64,000 bases of DNA from positions 1 through 64,000 of the forward strand of contig NZ_JACJOO010000071.1 of assembly GCF_014695575.1 (NCBI RefSeq). The letters are read 5' to 3'. Below, one piece after another: positions 19,746 through 28,756 of the stretch. A program made the translations under genes and the position numbers. This stretch comes from Leptolyngbya sp. FACHB-8 (GTDB lineage Bacteria > Cyanobacteriota > Cyanobacteriia > Elainellales > Elainellaceae). A model generated the notes under the pieces. It did not search any database and was not told where the DNA came from. It saw only the letters and a list, made by a program, of their open reading frames with translations. Numbering within the stretch: the first letter of the stretch is position 1; each line of letters starts with the position of its first letter.

Positions 19746-20921
19746 ATGGCTCCAACTGGCGATCGCGATAAAATTCCCCTTTGGCGAGACGAACGATTCT
19801 GGAAAATCGCCATCCAAGTTATTGTTTTAGTGCTTGTTGTTCTAATTCTTTCCACGCTGTTTGGTAACGCCTTTCGAACACTGCAACAGCAGGGGCGGCA
19901 ATTCAATTTTGGTTTTCTTTTTAACCCCTCAAGCTTCAATATTGGGGAAACAGCGATTCCGTATCGACCCCAGGATCCCTACTGGAAGGCATTCCTGGTG
20001 GGCTTGGTGAACACCTTGCGTTTGATTCTGGTGGGGTTTGTATTGACTACCCTGTTAGGGGTTATCGCTGGAATTGCCAGTTTTTCAGACAACTGGTTGG
20101 TGCGTAAGCTCAATCAGGTTTATGTAGAACTGATTCGCAATACGCCGCTGCTGCTGCAACTGTTTGTCTGGTACTTTGGCATTATTTTTGGCCTAGCCGG
20201 AGCCCAACCCCGGCAGATTCTTGGTTTCTTCTACATCACGAAGTTGCAAGGGGGTGGGGTATTTATTCCCTGGATGGCCAGCACACTAATCGCCTGGATA
20301 TCTCTGGTGCTGCTGATATTAGCCGCAATTGTTGGATTTTTCCTCTGGCAGTGGCGGTTGAAGGTGATGGAAACCCAGGGCGCTTCGGGTAAACCGCAAT
20401 TAATTGCCTTACTGGTGTTGGCAGGAGTCGCGTTATTCCTGTTGCTGTTTGGGTTGGGTTGGCAGTTCCCGAAGCCCAACGATACGGGTGGTATTGCGGG
20501 TGGCTTGCGGTTATCGCTGGAATATACAGCCGTTTTAGGCGGCCTGGTATTTTATACCGGAGCGTTTATCGCGGAAATTGTGCGAGCTGGGATTCAATCT
20601 GTGTCAAAAGGGCAGTGGGAAGCAGCACGGGCATTAGGGTTAAACTCAGGGCTCTTGATGCGACTGGTGGTGTTTCCTCAGGCACTTCGCGTCATTATTC
20701 CCTCTTTGAACAGCCAATACATGAACCTGGCAAAGAACTCCAGTTTAGCTCTGGCGATCGGCTATCCCGATATTTACTCCACTGCGTCCACCACGTTTAA
20801 CCAGACGGGGCGTCCCCTCGAAGTATTTTTCATTATTGCGGCGACCTATCTACTCATTAACCTGGTCATCTCAGTGGTGATGAATACGCTGAACCGCTCA
20901 GTTCAATTGCATGAACGTTAA
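19746..20921 (+). CDS. natG: Amino-acid ABC transporter permease NatG/AapQ-like
   Basis: A 391-residue inner-membrane permease of the His/Glu/Gln/Arg (HisM-type) family. It starts with a cytoplasmic stretch and a first membrane helix (IVLVLVVLILSTL), has the long AapQ-type insertion between early helices, and ends with the EAA loop GQWEAARALGLNSGLLMRLVVFPQALRVIIPSLNSQY, which docks on the ATPase BgtA. Start ATG at 19746 is chosen over a TTG at 19731; GAGG lies nine bases upstream. It pairs with NatH. Confidence 0.9.
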   Translation: MAPTGDRDKIPLWRDERFWKIAIQVIVLVLVVLILSTLFGNAFRTLQQQGRQFNFGFLFNPSSFNIGETAIPYRPQDPYWKAFLVGLVNTLRLILVGFVLTTLLGVIAGIASFSDNWLVRKLNQVYVELIRNTPLLLQLFVWYFGIIFGLAGAQPRQILGFFYITKLQGGGVFIPWMASTLIAWISLVLLILAAIVGFFLWQWRLKVMETQGASGKPQLIALLVLAGVALFLLLFGLGWQFPKPNDTGGIAGGLRLSLEYTAVLGGLVFYTGAFIAEIVRAGIQSVSKGQWEAARALGLNSGLLMRLVVFPQALRVIIPSLNSQYMNLAKNSSLALAIGYPDIYSTASTTFNQTGRPLEVFFIIAATYLLINLVISVVMNTLNRSVQLHER

Positions 20922-20963
20922 TTTCCCTTCAACCGCATTTAGTAAAGTTGTTTGGCGATCGCC

Positions 20964-22175
20964 ATGACCACCACATTCCCTCCTTCCTCAAATCCACCGG
21001 CCCAAGCCTCCACCGGCGCTGTGGCCTGGCTACGTAAGAATCTTTTTAATAGTATTCCCAACAGCATTCTCAGTGTAGTGCTGCTGGGAACCCTGGCCTG
21101 GTTTGTGCTGAGTTTTGTTAAGTGGGCTACGACGACGGCGAAATGGACCGTTATCCCAGCGAACTGGCCGCTCTATTTCGTGGGTCGTTATCCTGCGGAT
21201 CAGCACTGGCGACTATGGGCAATACTGGCGCTGATTGGCATTCTCAGTGGCCTTAGCTGGGGTATTCTGTCGCGCAATGTAGCGAAGCTGTATGGTTATG
21301 GGCCACTGGCTGTTATTGGGGTAGCCGCTTTGTTTGCGGTCATTATGCCAACACCTGTGCTGTACCGTGTGGCACTGCTTGCGGTCATTGGTCTGCTAGT
21401 AGCCTCCGCCTGGGTTGGGCAGCAGATGGGGCGCTCACAACCCGAATTTGGGAAATGGGTGTCGTTTGCCTGGATGGCTTCTTTCTTTGTGGTGATGTGG
21501 CTACTGGCTGGTGGTTTAGGCTTGAAGCCTGTTTCCACGAACAACTGGGGTGGTCTGACGCTGACCCTGTTTGTGTCAGTCGTTAGCATTTTGCTGTGTT
21601 TCCCCCTGGGAGTTTTGCTAGCTCTGGGACGGCAAAGTTCCTTGCCGGTCATTCGTTTGTTGTCGGTGCTGTACATCGAAATTATTCGAGGGGTACCACT
21701 GATTGCCATTCTGTTCATTGGCCAGAACATGATCCCGTTGTTCCTGCCGCAGGGAATTCGTCCAGCAAACGTACTGCGAGCCATTATTGGATTAACGCTG
21801 TTCAGTGCGGCCTATCTGGCTGAAAACGTGCGAGGTGGTTTGCAAGCGATTCCCCGAGGACAGGTAGAAGCGGCAAATGCCCTGGGCTTAAATCCTGCTC
21901 TCGCCACCGCGTTGATTGTGTTGCCCCAGGCCCTTAAGATTTCGATTCCGGCTATTGTGGGTCAGTTTATTAGTTTGTTTCAAGACACCACGCTTCTATC
22001 CATTGTTTCGATTTTGGAGCTGTTGGGTATTAGCCGTGCCATTCTGGCAAACCCCAATTTTATTGGGCGATACTGGGAGGTTTACCTCTTTATCGGAGCG
22101 ATTTTCTGGGTGTTTTGTTATTTGATGTCGCTCGCGAGCCGTCGCTTAGAGCGCTCCTTAAACACAGGAAGATAA
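20964..22175 (+). CDS. natH: Amino-acid ABC transporter permease NatH/AapM-like
   Basis: A 403-residue second permease of the same system. After a proline-rich start it has membrane helices throughout and a C-terminal EAA loop, GQVEAANALGLNPALATALIVLPQALKISIPAI. The start ATG at 20964 (MTTTFPPSS) is preferred to the TTG twelve bases earlier. It lies 42 bp after natG and is clearly in the same transcript. AapM-type proteins have a longer N-terminal half than HisM, as here. Confidence 0.9.
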   Translation: MTTTFPPSSNPPAQASTGAVAWLRKNLFNSIPNSILSVVLLGTLAWFVLSFVKWATTTAKWTVIPANWPLYFVGRYPADQHWRLWAILALIGILSGLSWGILSRNVAKLYGYGPLAVIGVAALFAVIMPTPVLYRVALLAVIGLLVASAWVGQQMGRSQPEFGKWVSFAWMASFFVVMWLLAGGLGLKPVSTNNWGGLTLTLFVSVVSILLCFPLGVLLALGRQSSLPVIRLLSVLYIEIIRGVPLIAILFIGQNMIPLFLPQGIRPANVLRAIIGLTLFSAAYLAENVRGGLQAIPRGQVEAANALGLNPALATALIVLPQALKISIPAIVGQFISLFQDTTLLSIVSILELLGISRAILANPNFIGRYWEVYLFIGAIFWVFCYLMSLASRRLERSLNTGR

Positions 22176-22403
22176 AGGCTCAAATGGTACGCCTCATGAT
22201 GATCTGGTGTGATTGTTAACATTTCCTAGCGCTTCGTCACGCTATGGTAGTGCATATTATCTTTTTTGAAGATGGTCTGCCTGTGACACTTTTCTAAAAG
22301 TGCATCATTCAGCTTTTGAAGTGGACGTTATACCACGTCGAATGGGGTTTCAAAATTTTCAGGTTGGGCAGTCGCCGCTTAATGGACAGGAGATTCTAAA
22401 ACA

Positions 22404-23189
22404 ATGGCGCAATATCAAGCAGAGACAGTAAACGGTTCGACTCCCCCAGATAATGCTGGGCCGATGATTATCGCCCAGGATGTTGAGAAGTGGTACGACA
22501 ATAATTTTCATGTGCTACGCGGCGTCAGCCTGACGGTACCGAAGGGCGAGGTGCTCGTCGTGATGGGACCATCGGGTTCTGGTAAATCCACCTTCATCCG
22601 TACCTTTAATGCTCTGGAATCCTACCAGAAGGGAAAGATTGTGGTGGATGGCATTCACCTTTCCCATGATGTGCGGAACATTGAAGCCATTCGTCAGGAA
22701 GTGGGAATGGTGTTTCAGCAGTTCAACCTGTTTCCCCACCTGTCAGTGCTGCAAAATGTGATGCTGGCTCCTATTTGGGTACGCCGTTGGCCCAAGGCAA
22801 AAGCTGAGGAGGTGGCCCTGCAATTGTTAGAACGGGTGGGTATTCTGGAGCAAGCAAAGAAGTTTCCCGGCCAGCTTTCGGGGGGGCAACAGCAACGGGT
22901 GGCGATCGCTCGTGCTCTTGCTATGCAGCCCAAGGTCATGCTTTTCGACGAACCCACTTCCGCCCTCGACCCCGAAATGGTGCGAGAAGTGTTGGATGTC
23001 ATGCGTAGCCTGGCTAAATCTGGGATGACCATGGTGGTTGTAACCCACGAGGTTGGCTTTGCCCGTGAGGTTGCTGACCGCGTTGTTCTTATGGCCGACG
23101 GTCTTATTGTTGAAGAAGGAACTCCCGAAGCCTTCTTCAATAACCCGCGAGAAGAACGAACCCAAAAGTTTCTCTCGCAGATTCTATAG
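22404..23189 (+). CDS. bgtA: Amino-acid ABC transporter ATPase BgtA/AapP-like
   Basis: A 261-residue ATP-binding subunit with Walker [10 protein letters not shown] (about 55-63), the Q-loop [11 protein letters not shown], signature [16 protein letters not shown], Walker [15 protein letters not shown] and the switch histidine in [10 protein letters not shown]. It is of the polar amino-acid type (GlnQ/AapP). In studied cyanobacteria BgtA energises both the N-I (basic) and N-II (acidic/neutral) amino-acid systems. Here it follows natH after a 228-bp gap with no gene, so it may be co-transcribed or have its own promoter. A good AGGAG precedes the ATG. Confidence 0.9.
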   Translation: MAQYQAETVNGSTPPDNAGPMIIAQDVEKWYDNNFHVLRGVSLTVPKGEVLVVMGPSGSGKSTFIRTFNALESYQKGKIVVDGIHLSHDVRNIEAIRQEVGMVFQQFNLFPHLSVLQNVMLAPIWVRRWPKAKAEEVALQLLERVGILEQAKKFPGQLSGGQQQRVAIARALAMQPKVMLFDEPTSALDPEMVREVLDVMRSLAKSGMTMVVVTHEVGFAREVADRVVLMADGLIVEEGTPEAFFNNPREERTQKFLSQIL

Positions 23190-23207
23190 CATTACACGCT
23201 TAGAACC

Positions 23208-23265
23208 AGGACAGGTTGTTTTTGAAAAGCCGTGCGAACATGGCTTTTCAAAAACAACCTGTCCT
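23208..23265. repeat. Palindromic element, family D copy 3
   Basis: AGGACAGGTTGTTTTTGAAA and its complement form long arms. It lies 18 bp after bgtA and is followed directly by another hairpin. Confidence 0.8.
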
Positions 23266-23270
23266 AAAAA

Positions 23271-23316
23271 GATAAAGGCAGAGCGTGGGAGTGAATCCTC
23301 ACGCTCTGCCTTTATC
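23271..23316 (+). terminator. bgtA downstream hairpin
   Basis: GATAAAGGCAGAGCGTG pairs with CACGCTCTGCCTTTATC. It is a likely terminator for the nat-bgtA transcript although the T-run is short. Confidence 0.65.
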
Positions 23317-23322
23317 AGAACC

Positions 23323-23407
23323 AGGACTTACGCATTCTTGTTGTGTGGTGTGCTTCGCACACCACACAACAAGAATGCACTAAACGTCGTGAACCTGCGT
23401 AAGTCCT
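23323..23407. repeat. Palindromic element, family G copy 1
   Basis: The perfect 12-bp ends are AGGACTTACGCA and TGCGTAAGTCCT. Inside is a perfect 19-base-arm hairpin (TTCTTGTTGTGTGGTGTGC) with a TTC triloop. A related unit with AGGACTT/AAGTCCT ends is at 60936-61110. Confidence 0.8.
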
Positions 23408-23430
23408 AAGAATAAAATTATTGAAACAGC

Positions 23431-24111
23431 CTAACGGTTCACCCCTGAAAAATGAAAGGGATTGAAATTGGTTTCTGTATCGTAAAAATCCTCATTTTCC
23501 TGGCGCTTTAACCAACCCGTAATGGCGTAAGTAATCGGTGTGAAGAGAATTTCGACGCCACACTTAAACAGGTAATTTGAGATCACCAACGTCCAAAGCA
23601 GATGACTGGGGAATACACCACTGAAGGCGATCGCGACAAACAATGCCGTATCAACCAATTGCCCCACCAGCGTTGAACTAATAGTTCGTAACCATAACCA
23701 GCGGCCTGCGGTTGCGATCTTCAGTTTCGCTAAGGTGAAGGAATTGGAGAATTCACCCGCCAAATAGGCAACCAAACTCGCCATTACAATCCGAGGGGTT
23801 TGCCCCAGGATACTCATATAGGCATTCTGCAATGGCCAATCAGCGGCAGGGGGCAGCGCGCCTACAATGGCAAAGGTCGCCGTCATAAGCGCGGCACACA
23901 GAAATCCCAGCCAGATCACTTTGCGCGATCGCCCATAGCCATACACCTCTGTCAGGACATCTCCAAAAATGTAGCTAAGGGGGAAAATTAACGTCCCGCC
24001 ATCAAAGGTAAACGGTCCCAAGACCAAAATTTTGGTGGAGGCGATGTTGGAGATTAGCAGCACCGCAACGAAGAGTGCTGTGACAGTGTCGATATGGCGG
24101 TAGGCTTTCAT
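23431..24111 (-). CDS. yhhQ: Queuosine-precursor transporter (YhhQ/VUT family)
   Basis: A 226-residue membrane protein of the DUF165 family. YhhQ is known to import 7-cyano- or 7-aminomethyl-7-deazaguanine for tRNA queuosine. About six membrane helices are visible. Family motifs are NIASTKI near the first helix, GGTLIFPLSYIFGDVLTEVYGYGRSRKVIW, and the C-terminal KCGVEILFTPITYAI. Start: the ATG at 24111 gives MKAYRHIDTVTAL, while the frame extends to 24159 with a poorly conserved leader. Synteny gives no help with regulation. Confidence 0.88.
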   Translation of the reverse strand: MKAYRHIDTVTALFVAVLLISNIASTKILVLGPFTFDGGTLIFPLSYIFGDVLTEVYGYGRSRKVIWLGFLCAALMTATFAIVGALPPAADWPLQNAYMSILGQTPRIVMASLVAYLAGEFSNSFTLAKLKIATAGRWLWLRTISSTLVGQLVDTALFVAIAFSGVFPSHLLWTLVISNYLFKCGVEILFTPITYAITGWLKRQENEDFYDTETNFNPFHFSGVNR

Positions 24112-24190
24112 GGGCGATCGCAAGGATGGAATATTGTTTGCAGGGGGTACGTCCCTCATTCAAAATCTATCGTGTGCAGAAACGAAAAAT

Positions 24191-24228
24191 CGTGCTGGTG
24201 TTAATCTTTGAGATCGTTAACCAGCACG
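24191..24228 (-). terminator. Hairpin after the petL-like gene
   Basis: CGTGCTGGT pairs with ACCAGCACG. On the minus strand it follows the petL-like stop codon by about 25 bases. Confidence 0.6.
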
Positions 24229-24252
24229 ATGAAGTTTAGATCAGATCAATTT

Positions 24253-24348
24253 CTAGATTAGCTTAACCAAACGTAAGCCGTAGTAGAGGCCAATAGCAGT
24301 ACCAGCGGCACCACCCAGCATGACGATGTAGGCGATCGCTCCACCCAT
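24253..24348 (-). CDS. petL: Cytochrome b6f subunit VI (PetL)-like small membrane protein
   Basis: A 31-residue protein: MGGAIAYIVMLG, then a Gly/Ala-rich span, ending GLYYGLRLVKLI. It is one transmembrane helix with a short basic C-terminus, and the length and the GLR--KLI ending are those of cyanobacterial PetL, a small stabilising subunit of the cytochrome b6f complex in thylakoids. The start ATG has GGAGTAA six bases upstream, and a terminator-like hairpin follows. It is too short for ordinary gene calling. Another single-span photosynthetic subunit remains possible. Confidence 0.68.
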   Translation of the reverse strand: MGGAIAYIVMLGGAAGTAIGLYYGLRLVKLI

Positions 24349-24432
24349 AACATTTACTCCATCCAACACGATATTTTCTTATCAATTCTCCATTGAATCA
24401 TGTTGTGGGCATGGATAACCAGGTTTTGTGTC

Positions 24433-24500
24433 AGCAATTCTCAGCTTTGAAGCCCGAAAATAGCCCGCCTTCGGCGGGCTATTTTCGGGTTGGATTCCAA
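24433..24500. repeat. Palindromic element, family C, half copy
   Basis: The left end AGCAATTCTCA is as in the 130-bp elements at 55465 and 57047, followed by one hairpin, CCCGAAAATAGCCCGCC with a TTC loop. The second hairpin and the right end are missing or decayed. It also lies just after the panE stop and may terminate it. Confidence 0.75.
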
Positions 24501-24521
24501 AATAGATATGGCCTGAGGTGA

Positions 24522-25490
24522 TTAGGATTGAGCCCGCACCTGACGATTGTGGCGATCCAGAAACTTCAACTGTTGATAGAGCATCTCGATGCGCGGCAAG
24601 CTGACGCCGCCTGACATAGCCGTGCGGAGAGGACTGCCATACATCGCTTCTACTTCTAAGGGGCGCTTTTCGTCGTAGTCAATTTTCATGCTGGTACGGT
24701 AGGGTTTCATGGCATCGGTGTGATCCAGCATGACTTGCAGAAACTCATCAGGGATATGGCGTCCCTGGGTTGCGGCTCCCTGCTGTACTTCTTCCATCAA
24801 ACGGATGGCTAAAGCCCGAGCGTAGAGGTCTTGCATGATGTAGTCCGTCGTGGCATCGAGCACAACCGATAGACCATTGAACGGAATATTCCACATCAGT
24901 TTCTTCCAGCGGGCCAGCACCAGATCCTCGGCCATTTCAATGGGAATGCCCGCTTGTTCAAAGTCGGCAGCAATGGTTTTGAGGCGATCGCTCACCCCGC
25001 CAGGCGAATTGTCCCCTGTATATTCTCCCATCGTGATTTTCTTATAATCCAGATGGTTAATGTGCCCTGGCCCTGCTTTATTGGAGCAGAGGAAACAAAG
25101 GCCACCGATGACGCGATCGCTCCCAACAATTCTGGCTGCTTCTGCTTCGACTCCGAGGCCGTTCTGCAACACTAACACCACACCATCCGGCTTCACAATA
25201 GGCGGCAGTATTTCTTTCAAGAGGTGATTTTGCGTTGTTTTTAAGGCCACGATGACGACATCACAGGCCGGCATATCCGCGGCGTTACTGTAGGCATTGA
25301 CCTGAGGCAATACAAAGTTGCCATCCGGAGAGTCTACTTTCAAGCCGTGAATTTTTACATGCTCATAATCACGGTTAAGCAGGTAATGCAACTCCATCCC
25401 TGCCTGTTGCAACCGTGCTCCGTAGAAGCCGCCCAGTGCTCCTGTGCCGACCACGGCGTAACGAAATTTGGATGTATTGGTGGTGGTCAT
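24522..25490 (-). CDS. panE: 2-dehydropantoate 2-reductase-like
   Basis: A 322-residue NADPH-dependent reductase of the ketopantoate reductase (PanE/ApbA) family, which makes pantoate for coenzyme A. The Rossmann start FRYAVVGTGALGGFYGARL, the ALKTTQN segment, the VLQNGLG loop, and the catalytic lysine in LARWKKLMWNIPFNGLSV are present. Start at 25490 (MTTTNTSKF) with GGAG just upstream; the frame extends further to 25622 without a ribosome binding site. Since paralogs act on other 2-oxo acids, the gene symbol is probable rather than sure. Confidence 0.85.
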   Translation of the reverse strand: MTTTNTSKFRYAVVGTGALGGFYGARLQQAGMELHYLLNRDYEHVKIHGLKVDSPDGNFVLPQVNAYSNAADMPACDVVIVALKTTQNHLLKEILPPIVKPDGVVLVLQNGLGVEAEAARIVGSDRVIGGLCFLCSNKAGPGHINHLDYKKITMGEYTGDNSPGGVSDRLKTIAADFEQAGIPIEMAEDLVLARWKKLMWNIPFNGLSVVLDATTDYIMQDLYARALAIRLMEEVQQGAATQGRHIPDEFLQVMLDHTDAMKPYRTSMKIDYDEKRPLEVEAMYGSPLRTAMSGGVSLPRIEMLYQQLKFLDRHNRQVRAQS

Positions 25491-25855
25491 AACGGCTCCT
25501 GGATACGAATGCGCAGGTGAATGGAATGTATAACGGTTTGTGCGGGGAAAATGACCCCGAAAAATAGATGATGAAACATTCTCTAAGATACAGACAGCAC
25601 GGCATCTCGGAAAAGACATCACATATCATCAGCATTCCCAGTCGCAGCGAGGAAGCTGTGTTGAGTCTTATGCCAATTCATCGAACTTCATAACAGGTAT
25701 GCTCAACCTACCGGTCTGGGTATCTGCCACAATCGCAATCTAATCTAGTTCAACCAGTCGTAAATTTAGATAGGGTTTACGGACGTAGGGGGCTTAGCAC
25801 CCATACTCGCAAGCTCTACCTAAATTTATGACCCAAGCGACTCGGGTCTGTGCTC
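25491..25855. other. Divergent intergenic region
   Basis: It contains no gene. It must hold promoters for panE and the ligase gene. I saw no strong operator. Confidence 0.6.
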
Positions 25856-27433
25856 ATGCCCACCATCACGGACATTCTTCACCAGCAAGTTGAACTTCGT
25901 CCTCATAACCCTGCGATCCTTGATCCCGCTTGTAACCAATTCCTTAGCTTTGCCGAACTGGAAGGCGCCTCAATTCAGGTCGCGGCTCGTTTACTGCAAG
26001 ACGGATTACAGCCAGGGGACACCGTGCTGATTTTTCAGCCCATGTCGGCGAAGCTCTACATTGTTCTACTTGCCCTATTTCGATTGGGCCTTGTGGCAAT
26101 GTTTGTTGATCCATCTGCGGGGCGATCGCACCTGGAACAGTGTTGTGCGATCGCTCCACCTCAGGCCCTCATCGCCAGCCCCAAAGCTCACCTGCTTCGC
26201 CTCACCTCCTCCACCCTGCGCCAAATTCCCCGCCACTACTCCACCGGCTTCACTCTTCCCCAAACCCCCGCCCTAAACCTGGAACGTGCCGCTGATTCAT
26301 TGGATGTGGAGTATCCAATGAATCAACTTCTACAGCCTTCCACGCCTGCTCTCCTTACCTTCACGAGCGGTAGTACCGGTCAGCCCAAAGCTGCGCTTCG
26401 TACCCATGGATTTCTGCTGGCGCAACACCGTGTCCTCGCCGATAGTCTGTCCCTCACTCCTGATACCATCGACCTCTCCACCCTGCCCATTTTTGTATTG
26501 GCGAACCTGGCTTCCGGTGTGACGAGCTTGATTCCCAATGTTGATTTACGCTATCCCGGTAAAATTGATGCGGCACGAGTGATGCAGCAGATCCAACGCT
26601 ACCGCCCTGTAAGCACAGCCGCTTCACCTGCGTTTTTGGATCGGCTGGCAGACTATGCTGAATCTTACAGGGATGACAGAATCGAACTTTTATCGAGTTT
26701 CCAACGCATTTTCAGCGGTGGCGCACCTGTTTTTCCTGATCTACTGGAACGCCTACAGCGGCTTGTACCCGACGCTACCGTCACGGCTGTGTATGGCTCA
26801 ACCGAAGCAGAACCGATCGCCCATATTGACTTTGCGGAGATTCAGGAGGGCGATCGCCAGGCCATGCAACAGGGCAGTGGGCTGCTGGCTGGGCCTCCGG
26901 TGTCACAGATTCAACTGCGCATTTTGAAATTTCAATGGGGAACACCCATTTTGCCACTGACCCAGATAGCGTTCGATGCGCAGTGCCTATCGTCCGGCGA
27001 GATTGGCGAGATTGTGGTGAGTGGCGACCATGTGCTGTCCGGCTATTGGCAGGGGCAGGGAGATGCCGAAACAAAATTTCGAGTGGATGATGTGCCATGG
27101 CATCGGACAGGAGATGCCGGATACAAGGATGCTCAGGGTCGAGTCTGGCTACTAGGTCGATGCAGCGCTCGCATTGAGGATGATCGAGGAACGCTTTATC
27201 CTTTTGCGGTAGAAGCCGCCGTGCGTCAGTACCCTCAAGTTCGTCGCAGTGCTCTGGTGAGCTATCAAGGAAAACGGCTGCTCGCTGTGGAGTGGGCACA
27301 GGAAGGGGATATAGAGGTACTGCGATCGCAACTGGCATGGGCAGGAGTCGAGGAGGTGCGATCGCTTAAAATTCCTGTCGATCGCCGCCACAATGCCAAG
27401 GTCGATTACCCCACTTTATATAACAAGCTATAG
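25856..27433 (+). CDS. AMP-dependent acyl synthetase/ligase (OleC-like)
   Basis: A 525-residue adenylate-forming enzyme. The phosphate loop TFTSGSTGQPKAALRTH lies at about residues 164-180, the aromatic/A4-A5 region YGSTEAEPIAHI at about 308-319, and the hinge HRTGDAGYKDAQGRVWLLGR near residue 420. The C-terminal segment is short, ending PVDRRHNAKVDYPTL with the catalytic lysine. Overall it resembles fatty-acid AMP ligases and OleC-type beta-lactone synthetases, but no oleA/B/D partner is near. Start ATG at 25856. It is convergent with the methyltransferase gene, with a 65-bp perfect palindrome between them. Confidence 0.8.
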   Translation: MPTITDILHQQVELRPHNPAILDPACNQFLSFAELEGASIQVAARLLQDGLQPGDTVLIFQPMSAKLYIVLLALFRLGLVAMFVDPSAGRSHLEQCCAIAPPQALIASPKAHLLRLTSSTLRQIPRHYSTGFTLPQTPALNLERAADSLDVEYPMNQLLQPSTPALLTFTSGSTGQPKAALRTHGFLLAQHRVLADSLSLTPDTIDLSTLPIFVLANLASGVTSLIPNVDLRYPGKIDAARVMQQIQRYRPVSTAASPAFLDRLADYAESYRDDRIELLSSFQRIFSGGAPVFPDLLERLQRLVPDATVTAVYGSTEAEPIAHIDFAEIQEGDRQAMQQGSGLLAGPPVSQIQLRILKFQWGTPILPLTQIAFDAQCLSSGEIGEIVVSGDHVLSGYWQGQGDAETKFRVDDVPWHRTGDAGYKDAQGRVWLLGRCSARIEDDRGTLYPFAVEAAVRQYPQVRRSALVSYQGKRLLAVEWAQEGDIEVLRSQLAWAGVEEVRSLKIPVDRRHNAKVDYPTLYNKL

Positions 27434-27440
27434 CTGCTAT

Positions 27441-27505
27441 TTACGTTAGGACAAAAAGGGTGGGGCGGCGCAATGCGCCGCCCCACCCTTTTTGTCCTAA
27501 CGTAA
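27441..27505. terminator. 65-bp perfect palindrome, probable bidirectional terminator
   Basis: Thirty-one-base perfect arms, beginning TTACGTTAGGACAAAAAGGG, surround an AAT loop. It starts 8 bp after the ligase stop and ends 20 bp from the stop of the opposing gene, so it can end both transcripts: it has an A-run in one arm and a T-run in the other. Confidence 0.75.
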
Positions 27506-27524
27506 TGGCTATGGGAGAGCGCTG

Positions 27525-28184
27525 TCACCAAATCAAAGGAAACAAACGGGTACTGGATTGCTGGTAAGCAGCAAAGTCAGGATATTTCGCCGCCATAGAT
27601 TGTTCTTTTTGGGTAATACGCTGCAGATATAGAAGAAAAATTACACCCGGCAATAAGAAAGCCCATACTGAACCAGAAATAACGCTGAAGCTGGTGTATC
27701 GCATTAAATCCCCAAGGTAATTCACGTGGCGCACAGAACGCCAGATACCATCATTGACCAGACTGGCTCCCATATCCTTAGCGATCATTTTCTGAACATC
27801 AGCAGCAGTATTGATCAGAGTTCCAAAAATATAGAGAGGCAGTGCGACTGCGACTGCACCGTATGGAATGGGATTGGGGTTGATAAATGTGAAGTAACCT
27901 GGCAGAGCGTAAAACACACCTACAAATAATAGGACAACTAGAAATGTAGCCAGCCCAATCTTGTCCGTGAAGATTTGCTGACGGCGTTGGGGAAACAACC
28001 ATTGCTCAAGTAACCACCAACCGCAATAACTGATGTGTAGACAGAGATAAATAACTTGCCTCTGATCGTGAATGCCATAAATCAGGGCTAAGGTAATGAG
28101 ACATAGAATGGTAATAGCCTTAGCAACATTGATCGCGGTTAGTTGAGTAACTTGCAAGCCAAGTGATGGTGTTGATGTTTGCAT
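27525..28184 (-). CDS. Membrane methyltransferase of the ICMT/PEMT (DUF1295-like) family
   Basis: A 219-residue protein with about five membrane spans and the conserved C-terminal motif VNDGIWRSVRHVNYLGDL followed by KEQSMAAKYPDFAAYQQ. This is the S-adenosylmethionine-binding pattern (RHPxYxG-type) of isoprenylcysteine carboxyl methyltransferase-like and phospholipid N-methyltransferase-like membrane enzymes; related DUF1295 proteins are reductase-like. The substrate is unknown. It faces the ligase gene tail to tail, so co-function is not implied. Confidence 0.72.
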   Translation of the reverse strand: MQTSTPSLGLQVTQLTAINVAKAITILCLITLALIYGIHDQRQVIYLCLHISYCGWWLLEQWLFPQRRQQIFTDKIGLATFLVVLLFVGVFYALPGYFTFINPNPIPYGAVAVALPLYIFGTLINTAADVQKMIAKDMGASLVNDGIWRSVRHVNYLGDLMRYTSFSVISGSVWAFLLPGVIFLLYLQRITQKEQSMAAKYPDFAAYQQSSTRLFPLIW

Positions 28185-28756
28185 ACGTCCGATAAGAGCT
28201 TGTTCTTAAATTAACTTAAGGCGGTAGTTACTGTCCTAGGCCTATGTGAGCAGCACAACATTTTAGGTTTTATGCTGCAACTGAATTGAGTTACTTGTAG
28301 ACTCAAATAGTGTAATTGGATACGTTGTAAGCCATCACTCAGATACTTTAAATCCTTGACTTTGAATTGATAGAGCGTGAATACACCAAGGGTTTGAGCA
28401 AAAAATCAAAAACATTTTCAACAAAAATATGGACAATTTCAAGATTTAGATGTTAAGGTTTTAGGCAACTGAATAAGTCAGCCTAATTTAGACGTCTCTT
28501 GTCCTTAAAGGGCAGAGGCAGAAAAAGCGGGGGAACCAAGCTCATGTAGCTCGTGGGGCGTATCTGCGGAGATTGCAGAGGGGTATCTCTCAACCCTAGC
28601 CCGTCAGCTAACCTCGTAGGCATTGAGAGAAGACAGAGCGATCGCTCCAGGAAAAGGTTTATCTTCCTTTCACCTGTAGTGCCAGTTTCATCTTCTTTAG
28701 TGACGTTCAGTTACGACGATAACTGCTCCTCTCGCTTGAAGTGAGGCACTCTGCTT
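28185..28756. other. Intergenic region upstream of the Nrt-like operon
   Basis: No gene is seen. A GTA-GACTCAAA-TAG sequence at 28297-28310 differs from an NtcA box by one base, and no fitting -10 box follows at 20-24 bases. It is recorded only as a weak candidate. Confidence 0.5.

Noticed and set aside
28297..28310. GTAN8TAG upstream of the Nrt-like operon as an NtcA box
   Set aside because: One base off consensus and no -10 box at the required distance; similar near-matches occur by chance elsewhere, for example around 25760.
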